NCBI GenBank assembly: GCA_964514235.1
Contig: CAZEPV010000014.1
Span: 1 to 49,106, forward strand
Length of the DNA stretch: 49,106 nt
Direction: 5' to 3'
Source: JAAYRQ01 sp035647235
GTDB lineage: Bacteria; Bacillota; Syntrophomonadia; Syntrophomonadales; Syntrophomonadaceae
In this document: positions 27,005 through 34,349 of the stretch, one piece after another
Layout: each line of letters starts with the position of its first letter
Numbering within the stretch: position 1 is the first letter of the stretch
The notes under the pieces: generated by a model
Databases searched by the model: none
What the model was told of the DNA's origin: nothing
Seen by the model: only the letters and a program-made list of their open reading frames with translations
Position numbers and translations under genes: made by a program

Positions 27005-27559
27005 GTGAAAAACATAAAAATTGTTTGCATAGGGGATAGTACTACATTTGGATTTCCTTATGGTCCCCAAGAATCATGGGTTAGAATGTTGGAAAATGAA
27101 ATATTGGGGGAAGTAATTAACCAAGGAATTAATGGCAACACGACTACTAATATGTTAAAAAGGTTTGATAGGGCCGTATTACCACATAGTCCTGATTATG
27201 TAATCATAACAGGAGGGATTAATGATGTGGTAGCTAGCGAAAGTTTAGATAGGATTCAATATAATATAGTTCAAATGGCGGAAATAGCTAAGGAAAATAA
27301 AATTATACCTATAATCGGTCTACCTACAGCAATTGATTTTAAGCCTTGGGAAAATAATTTACAAAAACTTAGAGATAGACTTATGGAATATGCAAGACAG
27401 AATGATTTAGACATAATTAATTTTGCTGGGGCTTTTTTCAATAGTAATGGAACAATAAAGACTAACTTATTACTTGATGATGGCGGGCATCCCACGCGTG
27501 AAGGATATAAGCAGATGTTTAGGCAAATAGATGTAACTATATTTAATAAGTTAGCCTAG
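27005..27559 (+). CDS. SGNH/GDSL-family esterase or lipase
   Basis: The four SGNH blocks are present in 184 residues: GDSTTFG with nucleophile Ser12 (block I), NQGINGNTT (II), GGINDV (III) and DDGGHPT with the catalytic Asp/His (V). There is no signal peptide, so it should be cytoplasmic, like thioesterase/lysophospholipase TesA-type or acyl-esterase homologues. The GTG start follows AAAGGACGG. It is probably cotranscribed with the MBL hydrolase. Confidence 0.85.
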   Translation: MKNIKIVCIGDSTTFGFPYGPQESWVRMLENEILGEVINQGINGNTTTNMLKRFDRAVLPHSPDYVIITGGINDVVASESLDRIQYNIVQMAEIAKENKIIPIIGLPTAIDFKPWENNLQKLRDRLMEYARQNDLDIINFAGAFFNSNGTIKTNLLLDDGGHPTREGYKQMFRQIDVTIFNKLA

Positions 27560-27590
27560 CCACACCCATTTATAAGCATATGATTAATAA

Positions 27591-28574
27591 TTAGATGCTG
27601 TTTGGTATTTCATTAGATAAGATGGGGGATACATCAAATATTTGCAATATTTCTTCTGGATACTTATAAATTTTAATATTTGCTGCAGGTTCGAGCTTTG
27701 CATCACTATATCTAGCTACAATTGATGCAGCTTTTTTTATTTGCTCTTCATTAGCCCAGCTATGTTGCCTTAATAGACCAGTTGGCCCTGGGCGATTGGT
27801 AACTTTTATTAACAAATCTGATTCTAAGGCAATGTTTGCAATACTCATATTTTCCGAACGATTTCTTCCTACAACGAGTAAATTTTTGTCTAAATAAAAA
27901 TGCCGGCCAAATTTCAGGATTTCCATTTCGCCTGTTCTACTATTGGGGTTTACTTCTAGTAACTTTCTTAATCTATTGGAAAAATTGGCTTCCGTAAGTA
28001 AGCATCCCCCAGCTGGGGAAGGATAGTCCATGATCCCATATTCCTTAGCTAACTCTATCTGTTTTTGTCTACTCCTTCCACTTATTGCCCCAAGTTGTTC
28101 CCGATCCACCCACCCCTCTATTTCTGGAATTGTGGGTGCCAACAATTTGGCAGATAAAGGTCGTAGAATATACCCTTTATAACCAGATAATTTATCAACA
28201 GCATTCAAGGCGGATTTATTTTGACTCATCGGTCTTTGTCCCACAACTTCACCAGTAATAATAAATGAAGCAGCAAGTTCTTGCATCATATCTCCTGCCC
28301 TACGAAACATAAACCCATGACAATCAATACATGGATTCATGTTTTTTCCATATCCATATTGAGGGTTTTTTATAACATCGCTTATATAATCATTACCTAA
28401 GTCTAAAGAATGCAATCTAATTCCTAAACTTTGCGCTGCGGTAATTATCTTTTCATTTGTATCAAAAAAGGGACTTCTAAAGTTAATGCCTTCTACAGTT
28501 ATTCCTTGTTCTTTAATTAAGCAGACAGCTAATTGGGAATCTAGCCCACCTGAAAATAAACTAATTGCTTTCAT
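27591..28574 (-). CDS. PP-loop tRNA thiolation-type protein (ThiI/MnmA-like)
   Basis: This 327-residue protein has an N-terminal PP-loop ATPase with SGGLDS (8-13), the fold that adenylates RNA bases for sulfur insertion. Cys82/Cys85 (NPCIDCHGF) and Cys191 (PAGGCLLT) sit where MnmA/ThiI-like enzymes carry catalytic cysteines. The C-terminal part (about 200-310, LKFGRHFYLD, LLVVGRNRSEN) looks like the NFACT-R-like domain seen in this subgroup. Databases often call such proteins tRNA (5-methylaminomethyl-2-thiouridylate)-methyltransferase, a poor name. Its start overlaps the 3' end of the selenocysteine DUF523 gene by 14 bp, so the two are translated together. Confidence 0.8.
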   Translation of the reverse strand: MKAISLFSGGLDSQLAVCLIKEQGITVEGINFRSPFFDTNEKIITAAQSLGIRLHSLDLGNDYISDVIKNPQYGYGKNMNPCIDCHGFMFRRAGDMMQELAASFIITGEVVGQRPMSQNKSALNAVDKLSGYKGYILRPLSAKLLAPTIPEIEGWVDREQLGAISGRSRQKQIELAKEYGIMDYPSPAGGCLLTEANFSNRLRKLLEVNPNSRTGEMEILKFGRHFYLDKNLLVVGRNRSENMSIANIALESDLLIKVTNRPGPTGLLRQHSWANEEQIKKAASIVARYSDAKLEPAANIKIYKYPEEILQIFDVSPILSNEIPNSI

Positions 28575-29034
28575 TGAAATTTACTCCTTTTATATATTCC
28601 TCTTCAGATAGAACTTTAATATTATGTTTTCTTAAAAGGGCAGTTGTCACGCCATCCCCTTTTTTTAATTGAGATGAAAAACTTCCATCATATATTTGAT
28701 TTACCCCTCAAGATGGGCTCCTACTTTTCAATATAGCAAGTTCAACTTTATTATCCTTTGCATAAGCTAGGGTCTGTTGAGCCCCATAAATAAATGAATT
28801 AGTTAAATTATCCCCATTCTTATTGATAACTTTACCAATACCAGCTAGAACTGTATCCCCTGTACCATTCAAAATTTCGCTGGGAATTCTTGGCGTAGGT
28901 AACCCCCCAAGCTGCTCGGGACATATGGGTATTGTATCCTTGCCTTCTAGCAATTCTATCAAGGTAGGGTTTAAGTTGTTATCCCCATTATATTTACAGT
29001 TGTCACCCAATAAACATGCACTTACCAGAATCAT
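28561..29034 (-). CDS. Selenocysteine-containing DUF523 (TudS-like) protein, in-frame TGA = Sec
   Basis: Reading through a single TGA at 28708-28710 gives 157 residues that match DUF523 over its whole length. Before it: MILVSACLLG (Cys7), IPICPEQLGGLPTPR (Cys38), ILKSRSPS. After it: GVNQIYDGSF, GDGVTTALLRKH, VLSEEEY. The TGA replaces exactly the invariant Cys of SPSCG. From family knowledge, TudS proteins are [4Fe-4S]-dependent thiouracil/thio-UMP desulfidases whose cluster is held by three cysteines including this one. The ATG at 29034 follows GGAG by 8 bp. A SECIS-like hairpin follows the TGA. TGA is a normal stop elsewhere here (queC, DUF2225). The alternative is a nonsense mutation or read error. 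Confidence 0.82.
28673..28689 (-). promoter_or_regulatory. Putative bacterial SECIS element
   Basis: On the minus strand GATGGAA (28689-28683) pairs with TTTCATC (28679-28673), including one G-U pair, around a GUU apical loop. The loop begins 25 nt after the TGA, within the distance range described for bacterial SECIS elements, and has the G-U loop bases that SelB recognises. It lies inside the coding sequence, as bacterial SECIS elements do. Confidence 0.65.
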
Positions 29035-29138
29035 AGTATCTACTCCAAACATATTATAAATATTATTAAATTTTTCATAATATTAGCTAGTTAATAGCTT
29101 GTTAGCTAGCAAGGTATTAGCAAATAGTATATACCATT

Positions 29139-29146
29139 CATATTAT
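29139..29146 (+). promoter_or_regulatory. Candidate sporulation-type -10 box upstream of the first YheC/YheD gene
   Basis: CATATTAT lies about 30 bp before the ATG. The same octamer lies at nearly the same distance upstream of the third YheC/YheD gene (41875-41882). It resembles -10 elements of sporulation sigma factors (CATA...). No clear -35 was found. Confidence 0.3.
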
Positions 29147-29175
29147 AAGATAAAAAACATACAGGAGATATTAAT

Positions 29176-30528
29176 ATGCTTAATTTTATTTTGTCCAATA
29201 TAACCGTAAATCACAGACTGGATAATAACTCTATTTATTTTAACCAAGAGCTGGCTGAAGAATTGGATTTATTAGATAAAAAAGAAATAATTTTATATGT
29301 TGGCCAAACATATATGAGGCTAAAAATTTATATTAATAATGCTAATAAATCACGATATAACTTTAGTTTATCTTCATTAAATCTAAAAAAGCTCTATCTA
29401 CGCAATGGTGCAAAACATGGAATTCGTAGTAATGATGACGAAGTCCATGTGGGTCCAGTTGTGGGCGTTATGGCTGATTTCTACAATGAACCCAAAAGAC
29501 CCTTTGGGGGGCAAACATATTTTATTAGACAATTACTAAACAGTGGCAAACAGATGGGGCAAATATGTTTTGCTTTTAGTCCATATAGTGTTGATTTAAT
29601 AAAGGGTGTAATAATAGGGTATACCCATGGGAAAAATGGTTGGGTAAAAGGGGCCTTCCCTATACCAGATGTAATATACCCACGTGATCGTTCTTATTCG
29701 CGCTCCAAACTTCAAATGAGAAAAAGACTCGAAGGGTTAGGAGTTAGCCTACTTAATCCGACATTAGTTGGTAAATGGGAAACTCACAAAATTCTTAGCC
29801 AAAACAAGCAACTAAGAAGCTATTTACCCGAAACTAGGCTATTGAAAAGCTTTAATGAGGTAGGACAAATGCTTACGCTTCATAGGGGGGTATATCTTAA
29901 ACCAGTAGCTGGTTCACAAGGAAGAAATATTATTAAAGTAACCAAAAAAAGAGCATCTGGAGTGTATGAATATCAATATATGCTGAACAATCGCATGATT
30001 AGGGGCTCGGTTAGCAATACAGTAAACTTGCAAAAATCATTAAAAAGGATTATGGGCAACAGAAGCTATATCGTGCAAAAACAAATTAACCTCTTGAAAT
30101 ATGAAGATAATATTATCGATGTTAGAATTCTGGTGCAAAAAGATAATACTGGGGTGTGGGATGTAACAGGTATGGCATGTAGAGTAGGAAGTAATGGCTC
30201 TATTACCAGCAATATTTCCTCAGGAGGAAGTGGCCGAAAAATAGAGGAAATACTAATGCACAATATTCCCCAAGCAGAACTAAGAAAGAAAATTATGAAT
30301 GATATCCATTTCATATCAATTGAAGCTACCAAAACTTTAGAAAAAAGCATAGGTCAATCTGGGGAAATGGGTATAGATTTGGGCATTGATGAAGACGGCA
30401 AAGTATGGTTTATAGAAGCAAACATAAGACCAGCTAGGCAGGTGTTTAATTTAATTGGTGAGACAGATACTAGATTGTTATCGGTCGAAAGACCAATGTT
30501 GTACGCTAGGTATCTAGCAGGGTTTTAA
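29176..30528 (+). CDS. YheC/YheD-family ATP-grasp protein (spore-coat associated), paralogue 1
   Basis: This 450-residue protein has an N-terminal beta-rich domain with VHVGPVVGVMADF (about residues 92-104) and a C-terminal ATP-grasp domain. The ATP-grasp part shows NPTLVGKWETHK (about 195), the Lys strand VYLKPVAGSQGRNI (about 240) and the metal-binding ExN in VWFIEANIRP. YheC and YheD of Bacillus are found on the spore coat, and ATP-grasp enzymes form amide bonds, so a peptide ligase acting on coat or forespore polymers is likely. The ATG follows AGGAG. The next paralogue begins 12 bp downstream. Confidence 0.85.
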   Translation: MLNFILSNITVNHRLDNNSIYFNQELAEELDLLDKKEIILYVGQTYMRLKIYINNANKSRYNFSLSSLNLKKLYLRNGAKHGIRSNDDEVHVGPVVGVMADFYNEPKRPFGGQTYFIRQLLNSGKQMGQICFAFSPYSVDLIKGVIIGYTHGKNGWVKGAFPIPDVIYPRDRSYSRSKLQMRKRLEGLGVSLLNPTLVGKWETHKILSQNKQLRSYLPETRLLKSFNEVGQMLTLHRGVYLKPVAGSQGRNIIKVTKKRASGVYEYQYMLNNRMIRGSVSNTVNLQKSLKRIMGNRSYIVQKQINLLKYEDNIIDVRILVQKDNTGVWDVTGMACRVGSNGSITSNISSGGSGRKIEEILMHNIPQAELRKKIMNDIHFISIEATKTLEKSIGQSGEMGIDLGIDEDGKVWFIEANIRPARQVFNLIGETDTRLLSVERPMLYARYLAGF

Positions 30529-30540
30529 AGGAATGGGGTT

Positions 30541-31884
30541 TTGAAAACAATGGAACTAATAGGTAAAATTTATATCTCTAGGCCTATGATAGAGAGCCTA
30601 CAGATACCAATCCAACCTTTTATTAAAATTAGGGTGGGAAATCTAGCAGTTATGAGCCAGATGAAAATAACCTCCGATACTCGTCCGACATATTCATTGT
30701 CTGATAAATTATTAAACGCTTTATATATTAAACGCAAACCACTAAAAATTATATATAATAAATATGAAAACACGATTCGCTTAGGTCCCATTATAGGCAT
30801 TCTAGCTACTTCATTGCCCAATAGAAGCGAATATGATCCTAAAAGTACCCAAGCAGAATTAATATATTTAAGTGATATAGCAAAGAAAATGGAGGGGTAT
30901 ATATTCCTATTTACCCCTGCTTGTGTAGATTACGATAGCAATACCATTAGGGGGTATCATTATAATCATAGTCCTGGTAGGGGATTTTGGGTTCCAGCAA
31001 TTTACCCTATCCCAGATGTAGTTTATGACCGAATATCAAGTCGCAAAAGTGAACTAAAATTTAAGGCAATAAGGGAGCACTTAATGCAGATGTCCCATTT
31101 GAAATATTTTAATCCATCCTACTTGAACAAATGGGATGTCCACCAGATTTTGCGTAGAGATGCTAGTTTAAATAATAATTTACCAGATACTTTGAATCTT
31201 ACTACAGAAAATTTAAGCTATATGCTAAGTTTATATAAGGTAGTTTTTGTAAAGCCTAGTAATGGCAGTCTAGGACATGGTATTATAAGGATAATTAAAA
31301 CAAATCAAAACCAACTAAATTATACAGTTTACCGTAAAAAGAGAATGAAAAGACGGGCTAATAATGCAGAAGAATTTATGGAAAAGACCAGACAAATTAG
31401 AGCCGATAAACCCTATATAGTCCAGCAGGGACTCGATCTTGCTAATTATAGAGGGGCTACCTTTGATTTACGAATCATTTACCAAAAGGATGGTAAAGGT
31501 GAATGGGTAATAAGCAAGAAGTTTGTCAGGGTAGCAGCTAAGGGGAGCAATATATCGAATTTGAGTACTGGGGGCACAGCTGTTGTTAGTAAAAGAGTAT
31601 TAAGATATCTATTTAAGACAGGGGATTTAATAAGAATTAAAAACATTGAAATAGAAGACTTGTGTTTGAAAATTGCTAGGGCCTTAGAAAAATCTAGTAA
31701 CCAGATATATGGTGAATTAGGTTTGGACATTGGAATTGATAAAGGGGGTAATCTCTGGCTAATTGAGGTTAATTCAAAACCCCGTAAGACAACCGAAACT
31801 GAATTTTCAATGAGAATAGTAAGAAATACTTTTATTAGACCATTAGAATTTGCTGTTTTTCTGGCGGGCTTTAATAAAAATTAA
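30541..31884 (+). CDS. YheC/YheD-family ATP-grasp protein, paralogue 2
   Basis: This 447-residue protein is built like its upstream neighbour: an N-terminal domain with IRLGPIIGILATS, then ATP-grasp with NPSYLNKWDVHQ, VFVKPSNGSLGHGI and the metal motif LWLIEVNSKP. Similarity to paralogues 1 and 3 is clear along the length but modest. The TTG start at 30541 follows AAAGGA by 8 bp. It is probably cotranscribed with paralogue 1, so two different ligases may act in sequence or as a complex. Confidence 0.84.
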   Translation: MKTMELIGKIYISRPMIESLQIPIQPFIKIRVGNLAVMSQMKITSDTRPTYSLSDKLLNALYIKRKPLKIIYNKYENTIRLGPIIGILATSLPNRSEYDPKSTQAELIYLSDIAKKMEGYIFLFTPACVDYDSNTIRGYHYNHSPGRGFWVPAIYPIPDVVYDRISSRKSELKFKAIREHLMQMSHLKYFNPSYLNKWDVHQILRRDASLNNNLPDTLNLTTENLSYMLSLYKVVFVKPSNGSLGHGIIRIIKTNQNQLNYTVYRKKRMKRRANNAEEFMEKTRQIRADKPYIVQQGLDLANYRGATFDLRIIYQKDGKGEWVISKKFVRVAAKGSNISNLSTGGTAVVSKRVLRYLFKTGDLIRIKNIEIEDLCLKIARALEKSSNQIYGELGLDIGIDKGGNLWLIEVNSKPRKTTETEFSMRIVRNTFIRPLEFAVFLAGFNKN

Positions 31885-31885
31885 T

Positions 31886-31916
31886 AGTCTAATAGACTTT
31901 ATCCCTTTTTTATAAT
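31886..31916 (+). terminator. Weak terminator-like hairpin after the YheC/YheD pair
   Basis: AGTC/GACT arms around TAATA (31886-31898) are followed by TTATCCCTTTTTT. The stem is short, so termination would be inefficient. Confidence 0.3.
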
Positions 31917-31959
31917 GCAACTGCATGGTAAAATTTTATTTGAAGGGAGTTGAAAACAT

Positions 31960-33120
31960 ATGAACAACAATACAATTTACCCCAAAATCCTTAAAGTTTT
32001 TATTTTGTTTTTTTTGGCTCTGCTAATTGGAGGTATAGTTTTAATAACCTTTAATTATTCAGCCGCATATAGATCTGAGGAAGTTGATAATATTGTTACC
32101 CAGGATAAATCTGAATCAAGGACAGCAACAAGCCCTAATTTAGTTATCGTAGGTCCGACTAATATTGCTGATATGGTGGAAAAAGTTAGCCCAGCCGTAG
32201 TAAATATTGAAACTAGTGTTACCGCTAGCAGTAATGACCCTTTTTTTGATGATCCTTTTTTCAGGTACTTTTTAGGTGATAACTATTTACCTAAAACAAA
32301 TATCGCTCAAGGAATTGGAACGGGGTTTATTATTAATGAGGATGGTTTTGTTGTTACTAACCAACACGTAATTGATAAGGCTGACTCAATAACAGTTAAT
32401 ATTAGCGAAAATGAAAAATATAATGCTAAAGTAGTCGGCCAAGATTATGAATTAGATTTGGCTGTACTTAAAATTGAATCAAATAAGAAGTTTGGGACTT
32501 TACAAATGGGTGATTCTGACAAAATAAGGGTAGGAGAATGGGTAATAGCCATAGGTAATCCTTATGGACTTGATCATACTGTTACTGCTGGTTTAGTAAG
32601 TGCTAAGGGTAGACCCATAAAAATTGAAGATAGAATTTATAAAAACCTAATCCAAACTGATGCCGCTATTAACCCTGGTAATAGTGGGGGACCATTGTTA
32701 GATACTAGTGGACAAGTAATAGGTATTAACACAGCTGTTAATGCCAAGGGGCAAGGTATTGGCTTTGCAATTCCTATAAATACTGCCAAACAGGTATTGA
32801 ATGAATTAATCAACAAGGGCAAAGTGGTGCGGCCATATATTGGGGTATGGTTGCAAGCAGTAGATCAGGAAATAGCGGATTATTTAGATATTCCTCAAGA
32901 AGGGGTAATCATTGCCGATGTAATTCCAAATAGCCCTGCTAGTAGGGCTGGACTTAGAAAATATGACATTATTCTAAGCATAGATGGGATTAAAGTCATG
33001 GATGGAGACCAAGTAAACGAGCTGGTCAGAAAAAAAGATATAAGTGAAAATATAACACTTGAAGTTTTAAGAGATGGTAAACATTATTCGATAAATATAC
33101 AATTAGCAGAAAAACCATAA
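31960..33120 (+). CDS. HtrA/DegP-like membrane-anchored serine protease
   Basis: This extracytoplasmic quality-control protease has one N-terminal membrane segment (about residues 10-32), a chymotrypsin-like domain with His136 (TNQHVID), Asp166 (ELDLAVLK) and Ser242 (NPGNSGGPLL), and one C-terminal PDZ domain (about 290-380, with NSPASRAGLRKYD). The 386 residues are typical of the Firmicute HtrA/YkdA type. The ATG follows GAAGGGAG. No two-component regulator is adjacent, unlike the HtrA loci of some Firmicutes. Confidence 0.92.
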   Translation: MNNNTIYPKILKVFILFFLALLIGGIVLITFNYSAAYRSEEVDNIVTQDKSESRTATSPNLVIVGPTNIADMVEKVSPAVVNIETSVTASSNDPFFDDPFFRYFLGDNYLPKTNIAQGIGTGFIINEDGFVVTNQHVIDKADSITVNISENEKYNAKVVGQDYELDLAVLKIESNKKFGTLQMGDSDKIRVGEWVIAIGNPYGLDHTVTAGLVSAKGRPIKIEDRIYKNLIQTDAAINPGNSGGPLLDTSGQVIGINTAVNAKGQGIGFAIPINTAKQVLNELINKGKVVRPYIGVWLQAVDQEIADYLDIPQEGVIIADVIPNSPASRAGLRKYDIILSIDGIKVMDGDQVNELVRKKDISENITLEVLRDGKHYSINIQLAEKP

Positions 33121-33169
33121 ATATAAAGGAATACAGACACTTGTTGCAGAATTTGTTTTTATTGGAATA

Positions 33170-33190
33170 ATGGTGGGGATAACCCACCAT
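33170..33190 (+). terminator. Hairpin between htrA and pfkA
   Basis: An 8-bp perfect stem (33170-33177 with 33183-33190, loop of 5) is followed by ATTTCATATC. The T-tract is weak; it could be a poor terminator or an mRNA-stabilising hairpin. Confidence 0.5.
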
Positions 33191-33236
33191 ATTTCATATC
33201 TTATGTATTCATAGTCCCCTAAAAGGAGGAAATGAT

Positions 33237-34328
33237 ATGAAAAAAAGGCGTTTAGGAATATTGACAGGTGGGGGTGATTGTCCAGGTTTAAATGCTGTGA
33301 TCAGAGCTGCTACAAAAACAGCAGTTGCCGATTATAGTATGGAAGTAGTAGGTTATATTGATGGCTTCAAAGGGTTAGTGGAAAATCATTTTATTCGTCT
33401 AGATGCCAAGGCTGTATCTGGGATTGCACACCGGGGAGGTACAATTCTAGGCACAACAAATAGGGATAACCCTTTTAGATATTTAGTCGGTGGGACTTCT
33501 GAAAAACCAGAATTTGCAGATGTTTCTGATCGGGCCATAGAAAATTTAAACAGATTAGGTATTGATGGATTAATAATCATCGGTGGAGATGGTAGCTTAA
33601 ATATCGCTGACCAATTTTATAAAAAAGGAGTGCCTATTGTTGGTGTACCAAAAACCATTGACAACGATTTATCTGCAACCGAAGTTACTTTTGGTTTCAA
33701 TACTGCAGTAAATACTGCTACTGATGCACTTGATAAACTTCACACTACGGCAGAATCACATCACCGAGCCATGATTTTGGAGGTTATGGGAAGATATGCG
33801 GGGTGGATTGCTCTACACGCAGGTATTGCAGGAGGGGCTGATGTAATATTAATTCCCGAAATACCATACGACATTAATAGCATAAAATCAAAGATAGCAG
33901 ATCGTTATATTCATGGAAAGAAATTCAGTATTATGGTAGTGGCGGAAGGCGCTAAACCTAAACACGGTGAAATGGTTGTACAAAAACTAGTACCTACAAG
34001 TCATGACCCTATAAGATTGGGGGGAATAGGGAATAAAGTTGCCCAGGATGTTGAAGAAGTGGTAGGAGTTGAAACCAGGGTAACCGTCCTAGGACATTTA
34101 CAGAGGGGCGGCTCACCTATACCCTATGATAGAATATTAGCTACCCGTTATGGGGTAGCTGCTGTAGACAATTTTGCAGCGAATAATTTTGGCACTATGG
34201 TTAGTCTAAGAGATAATATTATAGAAACAGTAGCCTTAACCGAAGCCATCCAAGAAATGAAATTAGTTCCGGTTGATAGTGATGTAATAAGGGCAGCTAG
34301 GGCAGTAGGAATCAGTTTTGGGGATTAA
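33237..34328 (+). CDS. pfkA: 6-phosphofructokinase
   Basis: This glycolytic kinase phosphorylates fructose 6-phosphate. Motifs are TGGGDCPGLNA (10-20), GGDGS (116-120), the catalytic PKTIDND (138-144) and MGRYAGW. At the two positions that sort phosphoryl donors, it has Gly119 (ATP type, E. coli Gly104) and Lys139 (PPi type, E. coli Gly124). This mixed pattern is known from group III enzymes, where at least some members use ATP. The 363 residues are longer than classical PfkA (about 320), as usual for that group. The ATG follows AAAAGGAGG. Confidence 0.92.
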   Translation: MKKRRLGILTGGGDCPGLNAVIRAATKTAVADYSMEVVGYIDGFKGLVENHFIRLDAKAVSGIAHRGGTILGTTNRDNPFRYLVGGTSEKPEFADVSDRAIENLNRLGIDGLIIIGGDGSLNIADQFYKKGVPIVGVPKTIDNDLSATEVTFGFNTAVNTATDALDKLHTTAESHHRAMILEVMGRYAGWIALHAGIAGGADVILIPEIPYDINSIKSKIADRYIHGKKFSIMVVAEGAKPKHGEMVVQKLVPTSHDPIRLGGIGNKVAQDVEEVVGVETRVTVLGHLQRGGSPIPYDRILATRYGVAAVDNFAANNFGTMVSLRDNIIETVALTEAIQEMKLVPVDSDVIRAARAVGISFGD

Positions 34329-34349
34329 AGAAGAAATGGGGAATCTCTT

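Noticed and set aside
28708..29034. DUF523 gene read as a truncated 108-residue protein or pseudogene
   Set aside because: Conserved family sequence continues in frame after the TGA, the TGA hits the invariant Cys only, and a SECIS-like hairpin follows. A nonsense mutation remains the main alternative.
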